Shown here piece by piece: positions 1-11,563 of a DNA stretch of 64,000 nt (position 1 is its first letter; every line of letters starts with the position of its first letter). The notes under the pieces are model-generated. The model did no database searches. It was not told the DNA's origin and was given only the letters and a program-made list of their open reading frames with translations. Origin of the DNA: Acanthochlamys bracteata (Eukaryota; Streptophyta; Magnoliopsida; Pandanales; Velloziaceae); contig CM034139.1 of the NCBI GenBank assembly GCA_019914995.1, forward strand, positions 3,822,461 through 3,886,460. The letters are read 5' to 3'. A program made the translations under genes and the position numbers.

Positions 1-465
1 AGCATTGCTGCTTAAGTTTGAATTCTAATTCTCAAAACAACATTGCAAGACACATAAGGCATTCATATTATGTTACTTTCAGAAAGCAGAAAACTAAAGA
101 ACCCCATAGCTGAATAGGTGTCATAGGAATAGCTCATACTTACTAAATCTGAAGTGAATACAAGAAGTTTACTGTAATTTGATGATTTGAGTGTGGATGG
201 CATGCATGAGTTTTGTGATAACTGATTTAACTACGCATCATAGCTTCCCAATTCCTTCCGAAGGAACGAAATTTTCCCATGCTAACACCTCAATACTGAG
301 AGTCAAACAATCTATATGAAAAGTAGAACCTCCATAAAGGAAAACAATTTTAAGAATGAATGCAAGTGCATTCAACCATAAGCAATGAAAAGTCAATAAA
401 TATGTCCCCTTCTACAAAGAAGGTAGATGCATTTCACCAAAATCACATATACATAGATGCCTTTC
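1..465. other. Probable last intron of the L18a-like gene
   Basis: No exon-like reading frame for the expected hydrophobic C-terminus of the L18a-like protein was found on the minus strand here, and each possible acceptor leads to unrelated or stopped translation. The stretch is best read as intron of the gene that starts at 1839. Nothing else is recognised. Confidence 0.5.
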
Positions 466-1839
466 CTAGACACTGAAATGCATGTATTGATAAGACAGAG
501 CGCTTACAGCAATTGTGCATGCAACGAGACCGGGCTTCTCCCTGAAATCTACTCTAACACAGAGCAGCAAGAAGGCACCGATATACCATGGTATGGAACC
601 GAGAAACCAACCTATGATGAACCTGGACAAGGGAAGGAAGGCTTAGGTTGAAATCACCACAGTAGTAACAGAAACAAGTCATAAAAACCAAAAACTAAAG
701 CAGTGGATCTAAGATATTGACAAGCACACAAACTTGCAGATCCATAGTCCAGCAAGAACATAATGTAATCACTTACAGAAACCAGCCAATACCAAGGCCA
801 CAACACGGAAGACGGGGCAATCTTACAGGCCTTCCTTCAGCAACTGCTCCATAACCTGCAACAACATTACAATGAGTGTAAGCATCTAATCTAAAATTTA
901 CAGCCTTCCCTGACTACAGAACAGAAACAATTTCAATGAACAACATAAGGAAAGTGTCAACAACATCAGAATATCTCAAGAGAAAGATCAAATAGAAACC
1001 CCAAAAGACAAGAGACTGTAGGCCTTGTAATACATGATCAGATTCCAAAATATGGCTCGGTTTAGACAGGAATCGTCACAAGTCAAATGCAACTAATCAG
1101 TTTTCTCTGCGAGTAAAATTAGCCCTTTTTTCTTGAAAAATGATTTACTACCAAGCCCTAGCATATGTACAAACACTAATTACCGTCTTCTTGGAGCAAC
1201 ATGTATGCTCATGTTTGATTTTAACCTAGTAAATAACCAACCTCCAGATTCTCAACAAGCACGCGCATCTATATTCTTTTTTATTCCATATACCAAAAAT
1301 CATCAAACCTAATCACCAACAAATCTCATAACTTGTCAATCCACAAACCTTATCAACCTTCTCACTCGTCAAATTTCATAAATTCATACACATTTTAAAT
1401 GTTTTTAACAAAAATTTTAAATCAAACTTCATCTAATCTTCCTTCTGTCCTCAAAAAGGAGAAAAAATTTCAATTTTTAATGCATCTCTAACAGGAAACC
1501 AACAAACAAATCAACTTACATCACATATCCAAAAACTACAACAGAAAAAAAAGACAAATTTAAAAAAAAATCAAGTCAAACCGAGAAACTGATCGTACTT
1601 GGAATAGACTGGTACCCATAGGAGAAGTAAGGCTGACCGGTGTAGTACTGAGGCGCTCCAGGCAGAGGAGCTGACGGTGCTGCGGCGGCACCCGGTGGCG
1701 GAGCTGGCTGAGGGAAACCCATCGCCGTTCCTCCTTGAAAAGTTCCATAATGCTGCTGTTGCTGAGGCGGTGGTGGGCCTTGATAGCCGGCCCCAGAATT
1801 CGCGGCCCAGTTCAATCTCTTCCCTTCTTCTCCGCTCAT
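466..1839 (-). CDS. 60S ribosomal protein L18a-like membrane protein (3' end off window)
   Basis: Three minus-strand exons can be read: 1599-1839 (ATG at 1839), 777-855 and about 508-622. The first exon is rich in Pro, Gly, Gln and Tyr (PPPPQQQQHYGTFQGG, then FPQPAPPPGAA). The second gives YGAVAEGRPVRLPRLPCCG. The junction to the third gives GIGWFLFIIGWFLGSIPWY, followed by FREKPGLVACTIA. This is the layout of the plant 'ribosomal protein L18ae family': a proline-rich cytosolic N-terminus, a Cys pair and two hydrophobic membrane segments. Despite the name it is not the ribosomal L18a subunit, and its function is unclear. Phases join cleanly. At 507 a GTAAGC donor follows ACTIA; reading through it would stop at 466. 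Relatives continue with another hydrophobic stretch, which I could not find in bases 1-465, so the final exon is probably beyond the left edge. Confidence 0.88.
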
Positions 1840-2640
1840 CTGTTCTTTTTCTTCCGGCTATCGAAGAAAAAATCGAGGTATTGGTTGATGGAAAACTGAA
1901 TTAGCGAGGAGAATTGTCGTGTCGTGGATTTGGCGACGCTGAGTTGGCACCGCCCGTGATGGTTTAGTCAGAGTGATTGGTAGATCTTGTGTGGTCTGGG
2001 GACCATTCGATTAAATTAGCTGGTAAAAGATTGAACAGGATCACAGGAATACGGGATGGCTTTGATGTTTTATTCAGGAAATTTTTTTTTTTGTTGACAA
2101 TTTTGGCAATTCTGTCGTTGTTCCGATCAGATTACTAATCAACCACTCGATCGGATGGTTGGATCCGATCCGATTAGCAGGTCAAGAAAATAATTTATAT
2201 TCTAATTTTTGTATATATATATAGTCAATCATATGTAATTAAATTTTGTTTCAAAATTTTATATAAGAAAAATAAATATACACAAATTAACACAATCTTA
2301 ACTTATAATTAAAAAAATAGATCTTATATTAAGTCTTCGATAATTTCTTTCAACTTTATTATATGTATATTTTTAGAAAATGATAGCTACATATTTCAAT
2401 CTTCTTTCACTTGAATACTTATATCAAAGCAAATTTCCAAATCAATATTCCAAACTCTCTTGTCCACCAATCAGAGCAAGATCTAAAACTTCTACAATAA
2501 TCATCAAGCTATATGTAAACTCTTCTACACCTAGATATGTTAAACAAGTGATTGGTTGCATTCATGGCGAATATTTAGAAATAGAACGATCCTAACAAAA
2601 ATAATTTTGGGACATATTAAATGTATTGGAATGTAATTAT
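1840..2640. other. L18a-like upstream region and AT-rich spacer
   Basis: Bases 1840-1990 hold the 5' leader and probable promoter of the minus-strand L18a-like gene. Around 2100-2190 lies a patch rich in GATCCGATC-like words, similar to the repeat patches near 6805 and 22322. From 2200 the DNA is AT-rich spacer up to the left LTR of the copia element. The open frame at 2380-2595 shows no recognisable protein and I do not call it a gene. Confidence 0.5.
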
Positions 2641-3223
2641 TGTTGGAAATAATGAGTGTGTTCAGTTGTCGATAGACGCAGTGAAAATATAAAACACATT
2701 CAAAGATCTTGCGTAAGGAATACGATAATTGAGACAAGAACAAAACAATCACAGAGACAATAAATTTACATGAAAAAAAATGAGAAAAACTCTACGGAAA
2801 GACAAACTAACATTCAAAGAAATCACTAAATCAAAACAATTACAAACTCTTGTGTTACACTTTAAATAGAAACTCTCACTAGAATGCTTTGCTTATATCT
2901 CTCCCACTTAATATGAGAATGATCCTTTTTCATTTCTCTTTTTTATTCTATCTTCCAAGCAAATGCCTCTCATTCATATATATAATACCTCAATGAGACT
3001 CTTGAATTTCCAAACGGTTGTTCTTTCATCTTCCAACTAATTGTTCAAGTCTTTTGGCTTTCCATCTTTCAAGAGATGTTTCAAAGTCCTTGACCATTGG
3101 CTTTCCAACTTCTTGGTTAATGATTCGTCTTCCTTGATCTTTGCATTCCAATATGAATGCATATTTAACTTGTTACATTCTAATGAACCACTAATTTACA
3201 TAGTGGCTTTACAATTTCTAACA
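2641..3223 (-). repeat. Copia 3' LTR (left copy)
   Basis: This 583-bp terminal repeat starts TGTTGGAAAT and ends ATTTCTAACA. It aligns end to end with the copy at 5848-6430 with about one in ten bases different and almost no length change. In element orientation it is the 3' LTR, bordered internally by the polypurine tract at about 3224-3240. Confidence 0.93.
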
Positions 3224-3523
3224 AATCTCCCACTTAAAGATACTTTGTAAATTGCAATCCAAGAATAATAAGAAACTGATACGTAAGCGTCAAAATTCGA
3301 TGACACTGAAAATAGGTATGATTGAGAGGAGTAGGGCTAGCACGCATGCTAGCTGACTTCCTTTACCTCATACCGTTGCCTATTTTTCTGCAGTTCCATT
3401 GCCATCTTGAAGTGATTTTCTTTCTGCTTCCTTATGACAACAGTCGCATTCAATGTTGTTCCTTATTGTGTTTCCATACAGAAATCTACAAAATAAAAAA
3501 TATGTCAAGGGTTACCGCCTCAG

Positions 3524-4981
3524 TTAAGGTATCCGTAGGATTTTTTTTGGTAGAAATCTTGAGCATATCAATGCTCCCACTGAAAACAACCTCCTATCCA
3601 AGTCATATGCATAATCTATATCAATAAACTTTTTGACAATAAACCTAAATCTTCTGTAACGCAATGCAACATTCAATGTTCCTGTCACATACCCAAGGAT
3701 CCTTTTCACCGTCTTCCCATGCTCAATGCCAGGACATGCCATAGATCTACTTACCACTCCCACTGCATGTGCAATGTTAGATCGAGTGCAAATTATGGCA
3801 TATGTTAGGCTTCCCACTGCTGATGCATATAGTATTCGAGACATCCCTATTCTCTCTTGCTCCTTCATAGGGAATAACAAAGAGAATAGTTTGATACTAA
3901 TAAAGAATGGGGTAGACATCGGATTACCACTATACATGTTGAATCATTCCAACACTTTCCTCAGATATCTAGTTTGGGACAACCGAATCTCTCTATTGCC
4001 TCTATCTCGCCATATCTGCATCCCCAGGATTCTGTTTATCAGCCCCAAATTCTTAGTATCGAATTCACTAGCTATTTGAGCCTTCAATTGTTGGATGCGA
4101 CCCGTTCTTGGACCTGCCACAAGTATATCATCCACATACAGTAGCAAAATGACAAACTCACCTCCCTTAAATCTCTTGATGTACACACAAGAGTCTGAGA
4201 CCAGTTTGTTGTATCCAAAGCTCCCGATACAAGAATCAAATCTCTTATACCAACACCACAGTGCTTGCTTAAGCTTATAAAGAGATTTGGCCAACCGACA
4301 AACCAGATCATTCTTGTCTTCACGGCAGAGCCTTCTGGCTGAACCATATACTTCACATCTTCAAGCTCCCCGTACAAAAACATGGTTTTGACATTGAACT
4401 ATTCAAGATGGAAAACCGATGATGTACATAGTGCTAAGACCACACGAATAGTTATCAAGCGTACCACTGGAGAAAAGATCTCATCAAAGTCGATCCATTC
4501 TATCTAGACGTAGCCATTCACTACCAGCCGAGCACAATATCGTCTTATTTGATCATTCTTTCCTCGCTTGATAGATCAATTTATTTCCAATAGTCTTACG
4601 GCTTTGGGGCAGAGGGACCAGCTCCCATGTCCTATTTTTATGAAGCGTCTCAAACTCTTCCTACATAGCTTCCATCCACAGAGACGCATCTGGACTCTAC
4701 AGTGTTTCCTTGAGAGAAGATGACTCTACTTCTTCTACGAATAAGCAATATATAGATTGAGATAGCTCCATAAAATAGTCCTCATACATTTTAGATATTT
4801 TTCTCTTGCGAGTTGAATGCCTAAGGAATATAGGTCTGGGAACTCCATCCTCTTCCATGTACTCATCAGCTAGTTCAGGCTCTAGATTACGATCGTCTTT
4901 TCCATCATTTTTTTTTAGTACCAATGTGATCACCGCTGGGAGTGATGCCTCATTCTCTCTTATATTATCGCCTTCAGTCAC
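3524..4981 (-). pseudogene. Copia pol remnant (integrase tail, reverse transcriptase, RNase H)
   Basis: In minus-strand order, the piece near 4697-4981 resembles the linker between integrase and reverse transcriptase (a run like PRPIFLRHSTRKRK). The piece near 3944-4300 has reverse-transcriptase hallmarks (SLYKLKQALWCWYKRFD and the LLYVDDILVAG active-site region). The piece near 3524-3937 resembles the copia C-terminus with RNase H (YASAVGSLTYAI). The order integrase, reverse transcriptase, RNase H is the copia order. The coding region is broken in several places and is a fossil; no clear gag was recognised. Confidence 0.88.
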
Positions 4982-5847
4982 TCTTTACAATTAGTCATTC
5001 GCCATCTCTACTGAAGATAACCGTATAGACAATGGGATCGGATAGTTAATACCCCAAACATCTTTAGCATACCATAGGCATCTTCGGACTTAATCCTGCT
5101 GCTGAATCAAGTTCCGCCCGGGTTTAAAGAATTTGAACATCTCAAACACATCCGACTTCTTTCAGATTAGAAACATACAACTTCCAGTAAGAGTGAAACA
5201 ACTCAAGCTTTTCTTTAAACTGAAAATGATCTCCAAATTTTTCTCAGTGCTGCTCACCGGTGACACACTACTCGCAGAATGGTAACTTTGCCTCGGACAG
5301 TCCCGTCAGAAACTTACGATCACTGAGGATCTTCAAATCACGTTCCAATATGTGCCCAAATTTCAGGTGTCACACTCGCGTGATATTCCTAATATTGTCG
5401 GATGCAACACAAGCATCTACTGCACCCATGTCACCCCACGCACCTTATACAGATTTGAATCGATCATTTTAACCTTCAGTTTTTCTAACCCGTGCTTGAT
5501 GACCTAAATGATCCCGACTCCATGGCGAGTCTTGCAGTTTAGCTCATCCAGTTATCCTACAAGCAACAAATTTTTCGTAAAACGAAAAACGGAACGTACC
5601 TTACTGATTATGCATCCCCTTCCATCATTTGCCAAAAGTTTAATAGAACTGACTCCAGCAACTTCAAGACTTGTCATATGCAGCAACCATTGTCTCTCCC
5701 ACTAGAGCATCACCATCATCAGTACACCACACAAGTAAGGGACATTCGAGGGATCCGCACCTCCAACCTTACTTGCCATAGTATTGTATTTTTTTTCAAT
5801 CTCGTACTTGTTTGTCATTGCAACAAACCAATGGCTCTGATACCTCT

Positions 5848-6430
5848 TGTTAGAAATAGCGAGTGTGTTCGGTTGTCGATAGACGCAGCGAAAATATAAA
5901 ACACACTCAAAGATCTTGCGTAAGCAATACGAGAATTGAGACAAGAGCAAGACAATTACAAAGACAAGAGATTTACGTGGGAAAAATGAGAAAAACGCTA
6001 CGGAAAGGCAAACTAATCTTAAAGGAAATCACTAAACCAAAACAATTATAAACTTTTATGTTACACTTTAAGTGGGAACTCTCAATAGAATGCTTTGCTT
6101 ATATCTCTCACACTTGATGTGAGAATGATCCTTTCTCATTTCTCTTTTTTCTTCTATTTTCCAACCAAATGCCTCTCATTTATATATATAATACCTCAAG
6201 GAGATTCTTGAACTTTCAAACAGTTTTCCTTTCATCTTCCCACTAATTGTTCAAGTCTTTTGATTTTCCATCTTCCAAAAGATGTTTCAAAGTACTTGAC
6301 CATTGGCTTTCCAACTTCTTGGGTGATGATTCGTCTTCCTTGATCTTTGGCATTCCAATATGAATGCATATTTAACTTGTTGCATTCTAATGAACCACTA
6401 ATTTATATAATGGCTTGACAATTTCTAACA
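5848..6430 (-). repeat. Copia 5' LTR (right copy) with adjacent primer site
   Basis: This 583-bp terminal repeat starts TGTTAGAAAT and ends ATTTCTAACA. On the minus strand it is followed at about 5833-5847 by the initiator-Met tRNA primer-binding site, which identifies it as the 5' LTR and the element as reading right to left. Confidence 0.93.
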
Positions 6431-6804
6431 ATTGTATAAGTGATAAGAAATAAATTACTAATACTATTCGTGCCAATAGGATGTTTTGGCATTAGTGTTC
6501 CTACAAGGCACAGTACTATAGGTAAAAAATGATTAGTTGCATTGAATCTGCGTGGATCTGTCATCTTTCTTCTCGACAGTAAAAAGATTGCAAGATAAAC
6601 TATGATATAGGTATATATACATTTATATACACAAAAGATAAAATAGTATGCAACGCAAATAAAGAGTTAAGTGCTACATCTTACCAAATATTCTTCTTCA
6701 CTTTTTCCTATCAAATTTAGAGTTCCGAAAAATTTACGTGATTTAATAATTCATTATCTGAGAACTGTATTTTTAAGTTCTATTAAGAAATTCATCACTT
6801 TTAG

Positions 6805-7460
6805 TATAGGTGGAAAATATGATCCAATCCGTACAAATTTATAAGTTACATAAGGATTGAGCGAATTTGATCCGATTATTAAATGGATCGATCCACAAAT
6901 TTATCAAAGGAACAGCTTTTTCGATTTTTTCTTTCGGTATAATAAAATTTTATCAATAAAAAAACTAATTAATAATAGTAATTTATATTATTATAATATT
7001 ATATTTATAGTTAATCATTTATTTTTTATGTTTTATTAAAATAATGTAATATTAGATTATAATAGTATCGAAAGTATTACTATATAGGTATTTTTTTAAT
7101 GACGAATTTGAATTTGTGAAAAGATTTTTATTAAAATTTTATCAGCTACTTATGTTTATTAAAATTTTTATCAAAAGTATTATTATGTATTTATGATCAT
7201 AGAATTTTAGTTGTCACCAAATATTTTTTAAAATTAAACTAAAAATTTATTAGAATATTTTAAGAACCAATGAAGATATTAAGAAATACATATTTGATAG
7301 ACACTTATCAAATGTTTTCACCAAGAGCACCGTACAATATTCATTCCAACTGATCTAATAAGTTCATTCTAACCTTAAAAGAATAGATAATTTTTTAATT
7401 ATTAAATTGGTCGATCCGAATTTTATCTAGTTATTAAATGAATCGATTCGAAAACGCAGC
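6805..7460. repeat. Possible decayed TIR element (GATCCG-rich ends)
   Basis: The left end carries ATGATCCAATCCGTAC and AATTTGATCCGATTATTAAA. The right end carries TTATTAAATTGGTCGATCC and TTATTAAATGAATCGATTCG, which partly resemble the left end in inverted form. The middle is AT-rich non-coding DNA. The word composition is like that at 22322-23009. The call rests on terminal similarity only; no transposase or clear target duplication is seen. Confidence 0.35.
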
Positions 7461-7479
7461 AATTTGAATTGCCACTTCT

Positions 7480-7891
7480 AACTTTTAGAGAGTGATTTAA
7501 TTGCATGAAAGTGAGTTTTGCAAAAGTGAAGTTAGGTGAGAAGTAGAGTTCGGTGAAAGTAAAATTTGAATTAATAATTGAAATATGTAAAGTTAAATTT
7601 GGAATTAAATTTTGATTAAAAATAAAATTTGGTATGAAAGTGGAAGTGAAGTTGGAATGATAATTGAAACACATAAAGTTGCTTAACTCATAATATATGG
7701 AATGAGAAAGTAGAATTCCTTATAGTTAAAATTGCTCTTATTTTTAGAATTCCATTTTTTACTTCCAACCCACTAAATAAAATTAAAACTCAAAAAGTAA
7801 ACTCAATTCCATTCTATTTTTTAAAAACTCCACTTTCATAGAACTTACTTCCACATAACTTATTCTCACGCATTTAAAACACGGCCTAAAT
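7480..7891. repeat. MITE-like AT-rich repeat, type B
   Basis: The stretch is AT-rich with repeated words such as AATTTGGAATTAAA and TTGAAATATGTAAAG, and it ends CACGCATTTAAAACACGGCC. Similar right ends occur near 15640 (GCGTATTTAAAGTACGC) and similar bodies near 15700-15935, 20999-21115 and 31008-31212. This suggests a dispersed non-coding element family. Borders are approximate. Confidence 0.4.
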
Positions 7892-7944
7892 GGGAATTAG
7901 TTCTTGCTTCTCAAAAGTTGGCACATATCTACCATGATCAGCAT

Positions 7945-9838
7945 TCATTTGGTTACAGGCCTTGATAACTTGAAGCTCTGTACAAATCTATCTATCGCGG
8001 GACGTAGATACATGAACGCGGTATAATATGACTTTTCTGTAGGATGAACAGAATCCCAAAAGATGAACTTTGATGCATCAGGGCAAACTGGAAAGTTTGG
8101 ATTGCACAGAATAGAAGTTTCAACCAATCCAGTCCCACAGCAGCCTCTCTTTGATTCAACAAAACCTATTGTCATCATTAGTTACAATAAGAATATTGAA
8201 TCAAAACGGTTGTACAAATGCAATTCAGTTATGTAATGTTTCGTTTAATATATAAATAAGGAGTTATACCATATTTTTCAGGTGCGGAAATCTGATCCAG
8301 AAGAGGCTTGTAGGCATCAAAATAGACAACTGTTCCTTCATTCAAAAATTTTGACATGTTTCCCAACATAATCTGCAGGTTCTTGTTGTACCCTTTAGCT
8401 ACGATGTTGTAAGCCTCGATGCAATCTCTCTTGAGAATCCCATTGCTAGAATAAAGTGTTATAACAATAGGCAAACAACCGATAGGAGGGAGTCCTGCAA
8501 CAGCAATTCTTTGGGCACCCAAATTGCGCAAAGCCTGTCATGATAATTCATACCAGTAACAAGCATGTATCACTATCAGAGAAACAAATTTTAGAGAAAA
8601 AAGAGCACAAGTCCATAGCATGCCATGTTACAATTGCAGTTTGCAAACCTGGAGGAACTTTTGTATGTTGCCAATAAGAAACTTTTGGTATTCTTCTATG
8701 GAGAAGCTTTGACGTCTGACTGGGAGGGGTAAATAATTAGCTATGAAGTCATTTGTTCCACCACTTATTATAAAGATTGCTCGACTAACTATATCTTCAC
8801 TTCTCTTCTTCCCTACAATTGCTTGAAGCTTATGAACGTACTCCTCGAAAAATATTATCTGTTCTTGTATTGGAATTGTCACCTGCATTTGGAACCAGAT
8901 TACCATTCAGATTGATGCCACTGCAATGTATATGCAGTACTTCTCATTCTAAATCGCTATCAATCACAAATGCAAACTTGGTAGCTCCTATTTTTTTTAA
9001 GAAATTACTTTTGGCCACAACAGTTCACATGAGAAAATCGAAGTAAATATCTAGCATTGGCCTTAGATAAGCAAGTTGAATTTTAACATAGCAAAGACTA
9101 GCTTACAGTGATTTCTGCTGTGACAGGATCGAATCCTGCTCCAGCCGATGCGAAACTGACACCAGTGATGAGATCATCGGCTCCTAAACTTGGGTCCAGG
9201 TAAGCGGGTACCTCATCCTTCAAACCCAAATAAGAAGCTGCAAACCAAAAGAAAATATAGCATATGCAGAGACTACTGCTGACAATAGAACTTGTTAAGG
9301 AATAGAAGAAGCTCAAAAGAAAATTTCGATCGATCGTCGTCAGGGTGAAGTTCAACTGCCTGTGTTTCTCAAGTTTCCGTAAAAACTCTAGCTAGAGGCA
9401 AGTAACGGTGTTCGAATTCAACAACATGAACATGTTTTTCTCCTACTTTTCCAAATAATCAACAATAGTCAGCCAAAGTACTCGGTAAGAACTAAGGCAG
9501 GATGCTTTACACCAAGGCAACTTGCCTATAAAATCTGTTGCCAGCTTCCCATTGGTAAACCTTCCGGTCGGCTCATGGCCATAGAAGTCCCTTCCATACG
9601 GCGGGAAATTGCTCTTGAACGGTGTAAGCAAGTAGTTGTTGTTTCCTGGGTCAACTGTTGAGTCTCCAAAGGCGAAGATCGCCGAGACTGCATTACTTCT
9701 GGAGCTTTTCCGTCTATCAACGGCCGCCTGAGTTTGGGGTTGAGTAGATGTGGCTGCCACTGCATGGTGCAGCAGAAGGACGAGCCAAAGAAGAAACTGT
9801 TCTCTCACCCGTGAAGGATGGTTTCTGGACGTACCCAT
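7945..9838 (-). CDS. GDSL esterase/lipase, five exons, secreted
   Basis: Exons (minus): 9526-9838, 9107-9237, 8649-8882, 8270-8534, 7945-8165, giving 387 residues, the usual length for plant GDSL lipases. Residues 12-30 form a hydrophobic signal peptide. Block [15 protein letters not shown] has the nucleophile Ser at residue 60. Block III is GGTND (about 189-193), supplying the Gly and Asn of the oxyanion hole. Block V is DSVHPTE with catalytic Asp near 352 and His near 355. The enzyme should hydrolyse acyl esters in the apoplast or cell wall; the substrate cannot be told. All exon phases join. The first intron uses a GC donor (GCAAGT at 9525-9520): only this choice gives the expected [13 protein letters not shown]; an ordinary GT donor does not. 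Of the APG/EXL-like type; looks intact. Confidence 0.95.
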
Positions 9839-11563
9839 GAAAGACCAAGATAAGGCTGCGGGTGAGTTATGTCCCTTTCCTTATATTGTTATATCTACAT
9901 ATAATAATTTACGTTGGAAAATGATAAGATTTCTCAAGTAACTAATTTGGTTGCTTGTTTGATTTTATTTAGACCAAAAATCTAGGTGTGGACAATCCAC
10001 TAGTTTGGTGCCTCTCAAGCTAGGTAACCTACTAGCTAAGCTCTAATAGAAGCTCTACATCACTAACTTAGCATATATTATATAGTTCACAGATGGAATC
10101 TCCACCGGCCCTACTAGACTGAGCATAAGCTAATCTTTTGGTGAGCTGCTACATGAAGTGAACCGATTTGAGCAGTGAAAATTTAGGTGCAGTTTGAAAG
10201 TTCATTGATTTGCATGGAACAATACAAAAACTAATATCGTATATGTTGAATTGTCACAATATTTCTTGTTTGCCTTGTTGTTGAGCTGCTTATATAGGTT
10301 GAGCACACTCATTTTGTGAGCTAGCTTTTAGAATTAAATTTTATTCAAAATTTATCTAATATGGTATCAGAACAGATTTCACACGTGTGAATTAGCTCTA
10401 TAAAAGATTGTGCCCAGTGACGTTTTTGAAGTTGAGTTCTACTCAGTACCCATCTAAGTTCTAACAGTATAACCATAAAATATACAGAAGAATAATAAAC
10501 GTAAATCATCAGACATTTGGACCAGGCTTAAGAGTTGAGGTGTAAGCCACGCCCCAACTCAACCTGATCATGATAATATAAATAAATAACAGAATACACG
10601 ATATTCAAACTCCTGATGAAAGGCTTGCCACCTGAAACTTGAATGAGGTGCTGTGCTTACAGAAATGTCTCTCAATTCAGCCCAGCGTGTTAGAATTGTC
10701 ACACTTTCAGCGCACCAGCTTTGCATTTTGAATGTCCAGAGTCAAGATCCTAATACAGGCTAAGGCATGCATTTTATTCCATCTGCTTTGATTCAATTCC
10801 ACATTACAGTAAGAGAAAATTCAGTACTCAACTAGCGTTTTGTCCGACAAGTATTCTCCCCTGGCAAAATCTGAGAAGCCGCAATTTTTTGGGTTTTCCA
10901 GCGTCCAACTCTCTGGTTATATTGAATTTCGATTCTGTCAAGCAAAAGTAGAATCTTGCTAAATGCATCACTGAGACTTTAAGCAACATATCCCTTGTTG
11001 ACTAATGTTTGATCTATGAGAGTGACGTATGCCCCCCTGCATATACCTTGCTCTCTGATGAAAACACTGTAAAATGCTTAATAACATCATACATGTTACA
11101 CTATTTCATTTAATTTTCAAATAACATTTCTCGGGCAAGATTATGTAAGAACAAAAATAAGAGTAGCTGAGAATGTACAAAAGACGTCCAAAGAACTTTA
11201 AACATTTCATTGCAAAATGACCTAGCAATGAATTGACAATCATAATTAGTAGGTAGGCTTTCAGTTTATGTTTTGGTGCTAATATGCACGGAATTATGAA
11301 ACTATTCAGTAAATAAGAAATTAAGTACCTCAAACTCCACCCACCAAACTTGTAACCTTCGTTTGAGAATTCAACATGAGGAAGTCGTGTTGAACTCAAT
11401 GCGTATAGGTTTTATCGTCTTGATTCCGGTGGAAAGACGTCAACCCCCTTATGATGATTGCCTGTTGTTTATTATTAAGAAACCTTGGACCTTCACAATT
11501 TGGAAGTTGAAAGGTTTTGCGGTGCAAGCATTTTTCTAATTTCCTTTCCCTAGATGAATAAAT
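9839..11563. other. Intergenic region between GDSL lipase and ERF pseudogene
   Basis: The first about 60 bases hold the likely GDSL promoter: a TATA-like CAATATAAGG on the minus strand near 9881-9890, about 45 bases before the ATG. The rest has no supported gene. A retroelement LTR remnant is suspected at 10245-10480. The open frame at 11106-11399 (minus) has no recognisable product. Confidence 0.5.
10245..10480 (+). mobile_element. Possible LTR-end and primer-site remnant
   Basis: The word TGGTATCAGAAC at about 10371-10382 is close to the initiator-Met tRNA primer site TGGTATCAGAGC that follows the 5' LTR of plant copia and TRIM elements. It is preceded by about 125 bases that start TGTTGAATTGTC, as LTRs often do. 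No second LTR or coding part was found, so this would be a fossil fragment. It could be chance. Confidence 0.3.

Larger units (their letters stand above)
2641..6430 (-). mobile_element. Ty1/copia LTR retrotransposon, decayed, both LTRs present
   Basis: Two direct repeats of 583 bp (2641-3223 and 5848-6430) both begin TGTT and end AACA. Coding remnants lie on the minus strand, so the 5' LTR is the right-hand one. Next to it is a primer site, GGTATCAGAGCCA, matching the 3' end of initiator-Met tRNA as in most plant copia elements. A purine-rich tract (AAGTGGGAGATT) lies just inside the other LTR. Flanking pentamers are ATTAT and ATTGT, a target duplication with one difference. By eye the LTRs differ at roughly 10% of positions, suggesting several million years of age. 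The internal part of about 2.6 kb is short for the family and the coding part has several breaks: a fossil. Confidence 0.93.
6431..7944. other. AT-rich spacer with repeat debris
   Basis: No protein gene is supported. About 6805-7460 is bounded by patches rich in GATCCG/GATCGATCC words and may be a decayed inverted-repeat element. About 7480-7891 is a second repeat (listed separately). The end of the GDSL lipase gene follows at 7945. Confidence 0.5.

Noticed and set aside
1677-1904. Plus-strand frame opposite the first exon of the L18a-like gene
   Set aside because: It is the antisense shadow of the proline-rich exon, whose family identity on the minus strand is clear.
9098-9355. ATG at 9355 as a separate start for a GDSL protein
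   Set aside because: It lies in intron 1; the frame joins exon 1 through a GC-AG splice that restores the conserved ATDFIASYLG.
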